Assembly: GCA_038210445.1 (NCBI GenBank)
Contig: JBBQWQ010000005.1
Span: 146,131 to 210,130 of the forward strand
Direction of reading: 5' to 3'
Length of the DNA: 64,000 nucleotides
Origin: JABFRG01 sp038210445
GTDB taxonomy: Bacteria > Myxococcota_A > Polyangia > Polyangiales > Polyangiaceae
The notes beneath the pieces are model-generated. The model did not search any database. It was not told the DNA's origin and worked only from the letters and a program-made list of their open reading frames with translations. The position numbers were made by a program, and so were the translations under genes. Within the stretch, counting starts at the first letter, position 1; the number at the start of each line of letters is the position of its first letter. Of this stretch, positions 27,834 to 38,461 are shown in pieces.

Positions 27834-29441
27834 GTGAGCGCCGCCTGGTGGCAGTGGGGCGTTGTGTACCAGGTCTATCCGCGGTCGTTCCAGGATACCA
27901 ACGGAGACGGCATCGGCGATCTTGCGGGCATCGAGCAGCACCTCGACTACCTCGCCGACCTCGGGGTCGACGCCCTGTGGATCTCGCCCATCTACCCCTC
28001 GCCCATGGCCGACTTCGGCTACGACGTTGCCGACCATTGCGAGGTCGACCCGCGCTTCGGCACGCTGGCCGACTTCGACCGACTGCTCTCGGCGGCCCAC
28101 GCGCGTGGCCTCAAGATCATCCTCGACTACGTGCCCAACCACACCTCGAACCGGCATCCATGGTTCCTGGAAAGCCGCAGCGCGCGCACCAGCCCCAAGC
28201 GCGACTGGTACCTGTGGCGCGACGCGGCGCCCGGTGGGCAACCGCCCAACAACTGGATCAGCGACTTCGGCGGACCCGCATGGACCTGGGACGAGGCCAC
28301 CGGCCAGTACTACGCGCACGCGTTCTTGAAGGAGCAGCCCGACCTCAACTGGCGAAACCCAGAGGTGCAGCGCGCCATGTTCGACGTGCTCCGTTTCTGG
28401 TTCGCGCGCGGCGTCGACGGCTTCCGCATCGACGTGCTCTGGCACATCTTCAAGGCCAAGGACTTTCGCGACAACCCGGCGAACCCCGACTACCGGCCGG
28501 GCCGCGGCGAGATGCACCGGGTGCTGCAAACGTCCTCCACCGATCAGCCCGAGGTGCACGGGGTGGTGGCCGAGATGCGCCGCATCGCCGACGGCTTCGG
28601 CGCCCGCGTGCTCATCGGTGAGGTGTGCCTGCCGCTCGAGAAGGCCATGCGCTACTACGGTACCGACGGGGAAGGGATTCACCTTCCTTTCAACTTTCGC
28701 CTGGTCGATGCCACGCCAGCCGAGTGGAGCGCGGCCGGCCTCGCCGCGATCATCGGCGCGTACGAGACCGCCCTGCCCGAGGGCGCATGGCCCAACTGGG
28801 TGCTGGGAAGCCACGACGCGCCCCGCATCGCGGCCCGTCGCGGCGACGCCCAAGCGCGGGTGGCCGCCATGCTGCTGCTCACGTTGCGCGGCACGCCCAC
28901 GCTGTACCAAGGCGACGAGCTGGCCATTGGCGCGGTGCACGTTCCCCCATCATCGGTGCAAGATCCCCGCGAGCTGCGCGAGCCCGGTCTGGGGCTGGGG
29001 CGCGATCCGAGCCGCACCCCCATGGCCTGGAATGCAGAGGCGAACGCAGGCTTCTCCGGCTCCGTTCCGTGGTTGCCGCTGCACGACGACTGGCTCACGC
29101 GCAACGTCGCCCACATGTGGGCCGATCGCGAGTCGACGCTCTCGCTCTACCGTCGCTTGTTGGCGCTCCGCCGGGCCTATCCTGCGCTTTCGCGAGGCGA
29201 TTGCGTGCTGCTGCCCGTGCAAGGCGCCGTCCTCGGTTACGTGCGCGCGCACGGCCCGCAGCGGCTCTTGGTGGTGCTCAACCTCGGCTCCGCCCTTCAG
29301 TCGTTCACGTTGCCGGCCTGGGCTACCTCTGCCCGCGTGCTGCTCTCGACGCTGCCCGGTGATCTGCCGCCGGCTTCGTCGACCACCCTGCACCTTCGCC
29401 CCGACGAGGGCTTGATCCTCGCGCCGTCGCCTGCCGACTGA
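27834..29441 (+). CDS. GH13 alpha-glucosidase / oligo-1,6-glucosidase
   Basis: Cytoplasmic glycoside hydrolase of 535 residues. GH13 regions in order: NHTSNRHPWFLESR after DYVPN, GVDGFRIDVLWH with nucleophile Asp200, LIGEVCLPL with acid/base Glu263, and VLGSHDAPRI with Asp328. The N-terminal WWQWGVVYQVYPRSFQDTNG is the classic barrel start of oligo-1,6-glucosidases and sucrose/trehalulose enzymes. GTG start. A GT4 glycosyltransferase follows nine bases after the stop, so the pair probably works on the same alpha-glucan or storage saccharide. Exact linkage specificity cannot be read from sequence. Confidence 0.92.
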   Translation: MSAAWWQWGVVYQVYPRSFQDTNGDGIGDLAGIEQHLDYLADLGVDALWISPIYPSPMADFGYDVADHCEVDPRFGTLADFDRLLSAAHARGLKIILDYVPNHTSNRHPWFLESRSARTSPKRDWYLWRDAAPGGQPPNNWISDFGGPAWTWDEATGQYYAHAFLKEQPDLNWRNPEVQRAMFDVLRFWFARGVDGFRIDVLWHIFKAKDFRDNPANPDYRPGRGEMHRVLQTSSTDQPEVHGVVAEMRRIADGFGARVLIGEVCLPLEKAMRYYGTDGEGIHLPFNFRLVDATPAEWSAAGLAAIIGAYETALPEGAWPNWVLGSHDAPRIAARRGDAQARVAAMLLLTLRGTPTLYQGDELAIGAVHVPPSSVQDPRELREPGLGLGRDPSRTPMAWNAEANAGFSGSVPWLPLHDDWLTRNVAHMWADRESTLSLYRRLLALRRAYPALSRGDCVLLPVQGAVLGYVRAHGPQRLLVVLNLGSALQSFTLPAWATSARVLLSTLPGDLPPASSTTLHLRPDEGLILAPSPAD

Positions 29442-29450
29442 AGGATCCTC

Positions 29451-30458
29451 ATGCGCATCGCCATGCTCGCCCCGATTTCTTGGCGCACCCCGCCCCGGCA
29501 CTATGGCCCGTGGGAGCTTGTCACGAGTCTGCTCACCGAGGCCCTGGTGGCGCGCGGCGTCGACGTCACCCTCTTCGCCACCGCCGACTCCGAGACCCAA
29601 GGCACACTCGCAGCGGTGTGCCCACGACCCTACTCCGAAGACCCGAGCATCGATGCCAAGGTGTGGGAGGCGCTGCACGTGGCGCACGTGTTCGAGCGCG
29701 CCCGGGAGTTCGACCTCATCCACAACCAGGCAGACTTCGTGCCGCTGGCCTTCTCGCGGCTGGTCGATACGCCCATGGTCACCACCATCCACGGGTTCTC
29801 GTCGCCGCGCATCGTACCCGTGTACCAGCGCTACCAAGAGCGGGTTTCCTACGTGGCCATCAGCGAAGCCGACCGGCACCCGGAGCTTCGCTACGCGGCC
29901 ACCATCCACCACGGCATTCCCCTGGGCGCCTTCCCCTTCGACCCTCAGGGCACAGACGATCTGCTGTTCTTCGGGCGCATCCACCCACACAAGGGTGCGG
30001 CCGAGGCCATCGAGGTCGCGAAGCGCACGCATCGGCGGCTCATGATGGCCGGCATCGTGCAAGATGCGGAGTATCACGCGCGGTGCGTCGCGCCCGCCAT
30101 CGACGGCACGCGCGTTCTCTACGTCGGGCCCGTGGGCGGCGAGGTGCGCACCCGAACCCTGGGCGGCGCCCGCGCGCTCCTTCACCTCATCTCCTTCGAC
30201 GAGCCCTTCGGTCTCTCGGTGGTGGAGGCCATGGCGTGCGGCACGCCGGTCATCGCCTTCGCCCGCGGCGCCATGCCGGAGCTCATCGAGCACGGTGTCA
30301 CCGGCTTCCTGGTCGACGACGTCGATGGCGCGGTCGACGCGGTAGCCCACATCGGCGAGATCGACCGCGCTGCCTGCCGCGCCTCGGTGGTCGCACGTTT
30401 CAGCGTCGACCACATGGCCGACCGCTACCTCGCGCTCTACCGGCAGCTCCTTCGTTGA
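29451..30458 (+). CDS. GT4-family glycosyltransferase
   Basis: A 335-residue GT-B enzyme. N-terminal domain begins MRIAMLAPISWRTPPRHYGP with a Gly-rich acceptor loop; the C-terminal nucleotide-sugar domain shows LLFFGRIHPHKGAAEAIE and the EPFGLSVVEAMACGTPVIAF motif with the E-x7-E type residues of GT4. An AAGGA ribosome site precedes the ATG, nine bases after the GH13 gene. Likely transfers glucose in trehalose/glycogen-type metabolism, given the neighbour, but donor and acceptor are not defined. Confidence 0.88.
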   Translation: MRIAMLAPISWRTPPRHYGPWELVTSLLTEALVARGVDVTLFATADSETQGTLAAVCPRPYSEDPSIDAKVWEALHVAHVFERAREFDLIHNQADFVPLAFSRLVDTPMVTTIHGFSSPRIVPVYQRYQERVSYVAISEADRHPELRYAATIHHGIPLGAFPFDPQGTDDLLFFGRIHPHKGAAEAIEVAKRTHRRLMMAGIVQDAEYHARCVAPAIDGTRVLYVGPVGGEVRTRTLGGARALLHLISFDEPFGLSVVEAMACGTPVIAFARGAMPELIEHGVTGFLVDDVDGAVDAVAHIGEIDRAACRASVVARFSVDHMADRYLALYRQLLR

Positions 30459-30459
30459 A

Positions 30460-30855
30460 TCAGAGGGTAGGTCGTTTCACCACGTACCGTGCCGATTGAA
30501 CGCCCGCGTCCAGTGTATCTTGCACGCACTCGTAGGTGAGCCAAACCTCCGGGGCGGGCGGCCCGTGACCATGGTGCGTGTGGTGAGGAATCTTGGGAAG
30601 GTGATGGTGCGTGCCCACCCGCGCGCGCCGCCCGCCGCGTCCCGAGCTTACTGGGCCCGGTCGCTCTTCCACTACGCGGTATCGCCCGGGGCCGCACACG
30701 CGCTCCATCTCGGCCACCGCATCGTCCATGGCTTCGTCGCGATCGCCGCGCAGCGCCAGCTGCCCGCCGGTCTCGCTGCGCGACAGCACACGAATGCCGC
30801 CGCAGCTCGCGAGCAGAAGCGCGCAGACGATGAGCGTGGTTCGAAGGCGAGGCAT
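30460..30855 (-). CDS. Small His-rich lipoprotein
   Basis: A 131-residue lipoprotein from the chosen ATG at 30855 (MPRLRTTLIVCALLLASC, lipobox LLLASC). The mature part contains ALRGDRDEAMDDAVAEMERVC, a segment also seen in other short myxobacterial lipoproteins, and a histidine run (THHHLPKIPHHTHHGHG) that might bind metal. It converges on the glycosyltransferase gene with almost no gap. Function unknown. Confidence 0.65.
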   Translation of the reverse strand: MPRLRTTLIVCALLLASCGGIRVLSRSETGGQLALRGDRDEAMDDAVAEMERVCGPGRYRVVEERPGPVSSGRGGRRARVGTHHHLPKIPHHTHHGHGPPAPEVWLTYECVQDTLDAGVQSARYVVKRPTL

Positions 30856-30933
30856 CGCGCATCGGCCATTGGCCATTGGCCGTCGTTCCCTTTGGACTCT
30901 TGTTGCCCTCGCCAGGGTCGAGAGCCCGATGGT

Positions 30934-31239
30934 TCACGCGGCCGCCGCCTCCAGCGAGGCGATGATGCGCCGCAAGGTGGAGCTGCTCGAGCGCCGCACC
31001 ACCACCGCCGGTCGCCCGCGGAGCCGCGCCAGGTGCTTTGCTTGAAGGGCGCCGCCGTGGCTGTTGACCTCGATGACGATAACCACCACGTCGCAGCGAG
31101 CCACCACCTTCGAGAGCTCCTGAGCGCCGCGCCCGCGGACGTCGCCGGAGTGGACCTCGAGCTCGTGACCGGCCGCTGCTGCCGTCTCCTCGAGCTCCAC
31201 CCGGGCGCGGAGCAGGCCCCCTACCCAACCGATGCGCAT
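30934..31239 (-). CDS. DUF2325 protein
   Basis: A 101-residue protein starting MRIGWVGGLLRARVE. The arrangement of an N-terminal VGG, a central HSGD, VARCDVVVIVIEVNSHGGA and a C-terminal RPAVVVRRSSSSTL is the DUF2325 pattern: a small Rossmann-like sensor domain. It starts about 30 bases from a perfect palindrome, so it is likely controlled by a dimeric repressor. The start at 31239 is chosen over an upstream in-frame ATG because it begins the conserved domain. Biological role unknown. Confidence 0.72.
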   Translation of the reverse strand: MRIGWVGGLLRARVELEETAAAAGHELEVHSGDVRGRGAQELSKVVARCDVVVIVIEVNSHGGALQAKHLARLRGRPAVVVRRSSSSTLRRIIASLEAAAA

Positions 31240-31268
31240 GGTGTCCTCGAGCTCATGACGGAACATTG

Positions 31269-31355
31269 TCCGTTATAACGGAAATTGTCAAGTTCAGTTC
31301 TGTAGCCGCTTGAATTGTTGAATAGTTTAGTGAATGCGACATCCGTTGTAGCGGA
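31269..31355. promoter_or_regulatory. Two TCCGTT palindromic operators
   Basis: TCCGTTATAACGGA at 31269-31282 is a perfect 14-base palindrome; TCCGTTGTAGCGGA at 31342-31355 is a near-perfect copy. They lie in the AT-richer intergenic region between the divergent DUF2325 gene and the HEAT lipoprotein gene. The half-site TCCGTTrYA also forms the inverted repeat at 18168-18240. The likely reading is an operator for a TetR-like or similar dimeric regulator. Confidence 0.5.
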
Positions 31356-31558
31356 CGATGGCTCGAGGTCGCGCATAGACCCGACGCCCCACGCAGCCCG
31401 CTGAAGATCGCGCACCACCGCAGAATTCCTTGCCTATTGGAACAGTGTGACCGGTCGTTGACACCCCCTTGCGCACCGAATACCGTCCGTTTCTGCCGCG
31501 ATCTACGCGCCCTTGGGCACTCGCACTTGCGGAGTCTGCCCGCTCCTTCGGAGGACCC

Positions 31559-33267
31559 ATGAAGACGAGCTTTGTCGCCCGGTTGTCTCTCGCCCTGATG
31601 CCCCTCTCGCTCGCTACCGGAGGCGCGGTCGCGCTCTCCGCAACCATGGTCGCCTGCGCCGACGAGAACGCGCCGGAGACCTGGGTCAAGCGCCTCGACG
31701 ATCCCGCGCAGCGCGCCACCGCCATCCAGCGCCTCTCGGGCATGTTCGAAAAGGCGATGACCGAAGCCGCCAAGAACCGCTCCGACCCCAAGGTGAAGGA
31801 GCTCCTCGACAAGATCGTCGAGCCCCTCACCAAGCAGTACACCGGTACGTCGCTCGACGAGAAGACCCGCAAGGAGCTCATCAAGTTCATCGCCGACACC
31901 CGCGATCCCCGGGCCATGCCTGCGTTCTCCAAGGCCTTCAACGAGTTCGAGCCGGGCAAGAACGACGACGACGTGCGCTACGCCGCGCAGGCCATGACCG
32001 GCCTCGCCAAAGAGGGCAAGGCCACCGACCAGACCGCCATCGACGCGCTGTGGAACTGCTTCGCCAAGTTCCAGCCCTCCAAGGCCAAGTCCATCAACCT
32101 GGTGAAGGATCTGGCCGACGCGGTGCTCGCCGTGAAGCACCCCTCGTACGGCCCCAAGGCCGCCGAGAAGCTCGCCGGCAAGGTCTCCGACCCCAAGAAC
32201 CCCACCGAGGGCATGGACCAGATCCAGTTCTGGCAGGCCACCTCGGTGCGCATCATCAGCGAGCTCAAGTACACCGGCGCCGCCAAGGCGCTGGTAACCG
32301 TCCTGCTCACCCCGACCAAGCAAGACCTGCGTGGCGTGGTCAACAACGCGCTCATGAAGATGCCGAAGGAAGCCGAGCCGCTCCTCATCGGCGCCCTCAA
32401 CGGTAGCGATCCCGACTTTGCCAAGCTGGGCGAGGCGTTCGGCGCCGAGAAGACTCACCTCGCCATCGTCGCCGACACCCTGGCCTGGCTCTCGCGCCCG
32501 GCCGGACGCGACGCCATCATCGACGCCATCAACAAGGCCACCACCGACACCCAGCGGACGGTCATGGCCCAGGCGCTCATCCGGTTCCCTTCCGACAAGA
32601 AGGTCACCGACGCCTTCCTCGGCGCCTACAGCAAGATCGCACCGAACTCTGCCATCGCGCTCCTCGGCGGGGTCGACGCCCACGCGGCGCTCTGCCAGGC
32701 CTCTTCGCACTTCTACCAGCCGGCGCTCACCACCTGGCTGCTGAAGGAAATCACCTCTGCCAAGGGTGAGCAGGCCGACGCCATCCACCTTTACGCCCTC
32801 GAGGCGAGCATCAAGCTCATGGGCCCGGCCCACGTGAAAGACGTCGAGGCTGCCGTCGGTAAGTTCGGTACGCCCCGCGAGAAGGCCATGTTCGAGAACG
32901 CCAACAAGGCGCTCACCCAGTGCAAGGAAGACGCGGCCTGTTACGTGGGTCTCCTCGACCAGCCGGTCCCCGCGACCCCCGACACTGCCAAGTACCTCGC
33001 CGTGAAGGCCAGCTGGATGGCCGCTGCCTACGGCAACGAGAAGACCCGCGCCGACCTGGTGGCCAAGCTCGACAAGGTGAAGGACGGCGCCATTCGTTTG
33101 GACGTCGCCGAGGCCATCGACCACCTGGCTCCCCCTGGCGACGAGGGCACCGCCAAGGCGCTCGAGAAGATCGTCGAGGCCGATCTCGCCGCCGGCAACA
33201 AGGAGCTCATCGGCGCCGACGATGCGCTGGCCAAGGTCGCGCTCAAGCTCCGGGCCCGCGCGCTTCC

Positions 33268-33271
<4 letters not shown>
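31559..33271 (+). CDS. HEAT-repeat lipoprotein
   Basis: A 570-residue envelope protein. A GGAGGA ribosome site lies right before the ATG. The N-terminal signal is followed by Cys in SATMVACADENAPE; after it come repeated helical pairs (PAQRATAIQRLSGMFEKAM, DDDVRYAAQAMTGLAKEG, DTQRTVMAQALIRFPSDKK) of HEAT type. The lipobox is less ideal than in its neighbours. The stop overlaps the start of the FHA/sigma54 regulator (GTGA), so it may be a sensor or binding partner for that regulator's signal. Confidence 0.7.
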
Positions 33272-35205
<1,934 letters not shown>

Positions 35206-35206
35206 C

Positions 35207-35707
35207 GTGCGCTCCCGAGCCTTCGCGACGCTCGCCCTTTCGCTGGCATGCGCCAAAGCGCCCCCGACCTCGACCGTCGGGGGCAGCACTCCGGCCGACG
35301 TCGCCTGGGGCGCGCCGAGCCCCGAAGGCCTGCAGCTGGGCTGCTGGTCCGCACCCCAGAGCGTGGTCGCCTGCGCGGTGCGCAACGCCGGGCCGCGGCC
35401 GGTGCGCTATAGCGCCTATTTTCTCGGCAACCCGGCCCACGTCCGCGTTTCCGAGATCGCTCTTCAGGCGGGCAGCATGCTGTCTGCGGGCGCGCTCGAA
35501 GGCGACGTTCACGAGCTGGCGCCGGGCGAGCGCATGCCTCCGAACCCCCGGCAGCCGGCCGCGGCGGGCGCGACGTTCTCGTTTGCCTGGTCTCCGCCCG
35601 CAGGCGCTCGCCACCCGCTCTCGGTCGCTCAGGATCTCGGCGGCGATGGCTCCACCGGCACCTTCCGCGGCACGCTCACCTCGGGCACGTTGTCGCTCGC
35701 GCGCTGA
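35207..35707 (+). CDS. Short lipoprotein after the sigma54 activator
   Basis: A 166-residue lipoprotein: MRSRAFATLALSLAC has a short signal and a Cys at 15. The mature half reads as one small beta-sandwich (GCWSAPQSVVACAVRNAG, VSEIALQAGSMLSAGA) and a Pro-rich end. GTG start one base after the regulator stop, so the two are probably co-translated. Function unknown. Confidence 0.65.
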   Translation: MRSRAFATLALSLACAKAPPTSTVGGSTPADVAWGAPSPEGLQLGCWSAPQSVVACAVRNAGPRPVRYSAYFLGNPAHVRVSEIALQAGSMLSAGALEGDVHELAPGERMPPNPRQPAAAGATFSFAWSPPAGARHPLSVAQDLGGDGSTGTFRGTLTSGTLSLAR

Positions 35708-36200
35708 GCCGCCAACGACGCGGGCGAGCTAGCCAACTGCCGCGCAGTGAAGGCGTACAGATTCGCGTCCGCGCGACCCTGCGCGTGCAGCGCGAGCGGG
35801 TCCGGATTCAGCCACCGCCCCAGGCTGGGCACGAGGAAGCGCTTCTCGAAGCAGATGAGCCCAAGCCCGCGAGCCGTCCGATAGTCCTGTTCCTCGTTGC
35901 CGTACGGTCGATACGTGCGGCTCTCCACGAGCTCGCCACTCGCCTCCGGTACACGGCCTCGACCTGGTCGTTGAGCGTGTACTCGTTCGAGACGTAGCTG
36001 GTCTTCCGCAGCTCCAGCGACGTAAACAGGTACACCGTGTGCCGCGCCGTGCCGCCCTCGGCGGTCGTGGAGCGCACGCGCCCGTCGCCGCCGGCACCCA
36101 TGAGCGAGGTGCTGCGGCTGCCGGTGGTCTCCGACGCGATGCGGTCGGCGTTGTCGTAGGTGACGCTCTTGGCGTACCAGCGAGCGGTGTACCGCGTGAG
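35708..36200 (-). pseudogene. Decayed RHS-element C-terminus
   Basis: On the minus strand one frame reads YD-repeat-like sequence (SVTYDNADRIASETTGSRST, VYLFTSLELRKTSYV, EYTLNDQVEAVYR) and the next frame continues with SGELVESRTYRPYGNEEQDY and SLGRWLNPDPL...NLYAFTARQL, the RHS-associated core. The break between frames is near 35950, so the gene is frameshifted. No toxin tip or intact N-terminus remains. Neighbouring RAYT and tandem repeats suggest a hotspot of rearrangement. Confidence 0.7.
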
Positions 36201-36554
36201 AGCGCCGAGGTGGGCACGCCGCGTCCCAGGAAGAAGGGGTGCCCGCTCTCGGCCGGCTTCGCCGTCCGTCCCCCCCAAATGTGGGCTTCGCCCCCATGGG
36301 GGGAGGCGCCTCAGGTGGAACGCGCGGTGCGTGATGCCTCTCGGGGCGCGGCGAAGGGGATCGTCGCGTTTCAAGGAGCAGGCCGAGTGCGCGTCGAACG
36401 TGACTGGTGGGCGCCGGATGCCAAGCGAAACGGTGTTCAGGCGCCTCGACGCGGCGCGCCCGTCCAAGGACGGCGCGGGGGTGGCCGGGCCAGGCGGGAG
36501 GCTGCGCAAGTTGCCGACATCCCGCGCGGCATCGAAGTTGCGGTAGCCCAGCGC

Positions 36555-37442
36555 GTGGCTCTCCCGAGGCGCATCGTTCGAGGTCTGCGATACCTGCTGA
36601 CGCGCCGGTGCGCGCATCGCGGCTTTCGTCTGCGGCCGTCGGACCTGATCACGCAGATCTTCGCGTATGCCTTGGCTCTCGCGATGACCAAGACGGGGGT
36701 GCAGATCCACGCAGTGTGCGTGATGTCGAATCACGTGCACATCGTGATCACCGACGTCGAGGGCCGACTCCCGGAGTTCATGCGGGAGCTGAACCGCCCG
36801 ACCGCGAAGGCGCTCAACGCGTCGCAGGGCCAGTGCGAGAACCTGTGGGCCGCGGAGCCCTACAACTCCGTCGTGCTTCCGACGGAGCACGAGCTTCTCG
36901 ACAAGGTCGCCTATGTGGCTGCGAATCCGGTCGAGGCGGGCCTGGTGGAGTCGCCGGCGGCGTGGCCCGGCTTCATCCAATGGATGCCGGCCGAGGGCAC
37001 CGTGGCGAAGCCCGACGTGTACTTCGGCAAGAGTGCGCCAGACTTTGCGACGTGGCGGATCACCGCGCCCAGCGGCATGCGATGGTCCGACGAGGAGTGG
37101 CGCGCTCGCCTCAAGAGCCGGGTGCAGTCGCGCGTCGACAAGGCGCGCCAGAAGGTCACGCGCGCCGGCGGAAAGTTCCTCGGGCGGAAGGCCGTGCTCG
37201 CCCAGTCGCTCGCAACGCGCGCCGGGTCGTACGAGGAGAAGCGGGGCATCGTCCCGCGATTCGCGGCGCGCACGCGGTCTACATTCTTGCAGATGGTACG
37301 GACGTTTCGGGCGTTCCAGAGCGGATACCGAAAGGCGCTGGAGGCCTGGCGCGCCGGAGTACGCGACGTGGTGTTCCCGCACGGCACCTACTGGATGTTC
37401 GTGCACCACCATGCGCCCGTGAAGCCGCCGCTCTCGGCGTAG
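36555..37442 (+). CDS. RAYT (REP-associated tyrosine transposase)
   Basis: A 295-residue protein from the GTG at 36555. The HUH core is AVCVMSNHVHIVITDVEG with the HxH metal site, preceded by RYLLTRRCAHRGFRLRPSD and followed by LPEFMRELNRPTAKALNA, LWAAEPYNSVVL and YVAANPVEAGLVESPAAWPG, the layout of the TnpA-REP/RAYT branch of IS200-like Y1 transposases. These act on short palindromic REP elements and are mostly domesticated. The chain is long, with a basic C-terminal domain. The catalytic tyrosine was not assigned with certainty. No flanking inverted repeats or target duplication seen. Confidence 0.85.
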   Translation: MALPRRIVRGLRYLLTRRCAHRGFRLRPSDLITQIFAYALALAMTKTGVQIHAVCVMSNHVHIVITDVEGRLPEFMRELNRPTAKALNASQGQCENLWAAEPYNSVVLPTEHELLDKVAYVAANPVEAGLVESPAAWPGFIQWMPAEGTVAKPDVYFGKSAPDFATWRITAPSGMRWSDEEWRARLKSRVQSRVDKARQKVTRAGGKFLGRKAVLAQSLATRAGSYEEKRGIVPRFAARTRSTFLQMVRTFRAFQSGYRKALEAWRAGVRDVVFPHGTYWMFVHHHAPVKPPLSA

Positions 37443-37657
37443 CGCCCTCGCGAAGTCCCGGTGCCGGAGGCGCCCCGGCGAAGGTGCGCCTTGGGGTCGG
37501 TACGTGAGTGTAAAATGCACGCGTTACGCCGCGTAGGTGAGCGTTGCGATGCCCGTACGTCGCGCCGCGGGCTCGTGAGCCGACGCGACCGCCGTCCGGA
37601 GCCTGCCAGCCTGCGCCGCTGACGCGTGAGATCAGGCGCAAGGCTTCGGTATCGTTG

Positions 37658-37803
37658 ATGTCTGCCACGTACCAGGTTCGTATGTCTGCCACGTACCAGG
37701 TTCGTAAGCCAAGCCAAGCCTCGTTGATGTCTGCCACGTACCAGGTTCGTAAGCCAAGCCAAGCCAAGCCACGTAGGTTCGTAAGCCACGTACAGGTTCG
37801 TCC
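37658..37803. repeat. Tandem repeat beside RAYT gene
   Basis: A 25-base core ATGTCTGCCACGTACCAGG(T/T)TCGTA occurs three times without mismatch (37658-37682, 37682-37706, 37727-37751), followed by AAGCC runs (three copies at 37706-37720, four at 37751-37770) and two shortened copies to 37803. It lies in the 420-base gap between the RAYT gene and the next lipoprotein; otherwise I see only the hairpin listed below. Offset between copies is not constant. Confidence 0.8.
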
Positions 37804-37811
37804 AAAGAGAA

Positions 37812-37842
37812 GGGCGAGCTCGGGTGTGACCCAAGCCCGCCC
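37812..37842 (-). terminator. Terminator of the minus-strand lipoprotein gene
   Basis: Bases 37812-37825 and 37829-37842 form a 14-bp stem with two G-U pairs and a 3-base loop, 22 bases past the stop of the gene at 37864. The minus strand continues with a T-rich TTCTCTTT. A reasonable factor-independent terminator, though the T-tract is imperfect. Confidence 0.55.
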
Positions 37843-37863
37843 GTTGCCGAAGCTGCGAACGTC

Positions 37864-38433
37864 TCAGGGAGACGTGGGCTGGAACTGCAGCGGATTGGAG
37901 AGCCGACCCGCGAACCCGCCGTTGACCTTGCCCTGCTCCACGAAGAAGAAGTAGCGACCGTCGGTGTTGTCGGCGCCGGCGACGGAGCTCTGCACGGTGA
38001 TGGTGGCCCCCGGGTCGGCGTCGAAGAACATGTCGGCAACGCCGGTGGTCACCGTCGACGTGGTGGCGATGCTGTCGGTGGCGTCGCGCCCGGCGCCTTC
38101 GCTCTTGATGTTGCGGAACGGGCCGCCCGTGATTTGGTGCGTGAACGAGCAGGTCTGGCCGGTGAGCGAGGTGTCGCAGGTCCACCAGATGTGCCAGTGG
38201 CCGCCGCTCTGGTATTCCACGAACACGCCCACGCCGTCGCCACCCTTGGCGTTCATGGTCTTGTCGGCGTCGAGCCGCGCCAGAATCGGCGCGGTGGGCG
38301 CCTGCGGCTGCGGCTCCGGTCGCACCGACGTGCTCGGCGGATCGGGGTTGTCGTCCACGTTGATGACGCAGCCCGTTGCGAAGGTTGACAGAATGGCAGC
38401 GACGAGGGCGAGGCGCGTGGGGAGCATGCTCAT
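37864..38433 (-). CDS. Lipoprotein of unknown function
   Basis: A 189-residue lipoprotein (LVAAILSTFATGC lipobox), with a Pro-rich linker PPSTSVRPEPQPQAP, then a beta-rich domain with paired Cys (WWTCDTSLTGQTCSFTH) and repeated strands (FFDADPGATITVQSS, GRYFFFVEQGKVNGGF). No family recognised. It lies right after a terminator hairpin and divergently close to the next minus gene's end, so it is probably a single-gene unit. Confidence 0.65.
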   Translation of the reverse strand: MSMLPTRLALVAAILSTFATGCVINVDDNPDPPSTSVRPEPQPQAPTAPILARLDADKTMNAKGGDGVGVFVEYQSGGHWHIWWTCDTSLTGQTCSFTHQITGGPFRNIKSEGAGRDATDSIATTSTVTTGVADMFFDADPGATITVQSSVAGADNTDGRYFFFVEQGKVNGGFAGRLSNPLQFQPTSP

Positions 38434-38461
38434 GGGATGACCTTCGAGGGGGAATCCGTGG

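Noticed and set aside
31253..33124. 623-codon minus-strand frame
   Set aside because: Mirror of the HEAT lipoprotein codons, rich in Gly/Val/Leu/Asp from reversed codons; no signal or domain.
36039..36554. Long N-terminal extension of the RAYT
   Set aside because: The extra 172 residues are Arg/Gly/Pro-rich without family features and lie over the RHS remnant.
36555..37442. Classical insertion sequence with terminal repeats
   Set aside because: No terminal inverted repeats or target duplications found; RAYTs normally lack them.
37658..37803. CRISPR array
   Set aside because: Repeats are adjacent with unequal spacing and no spacers; no cas gene seen.
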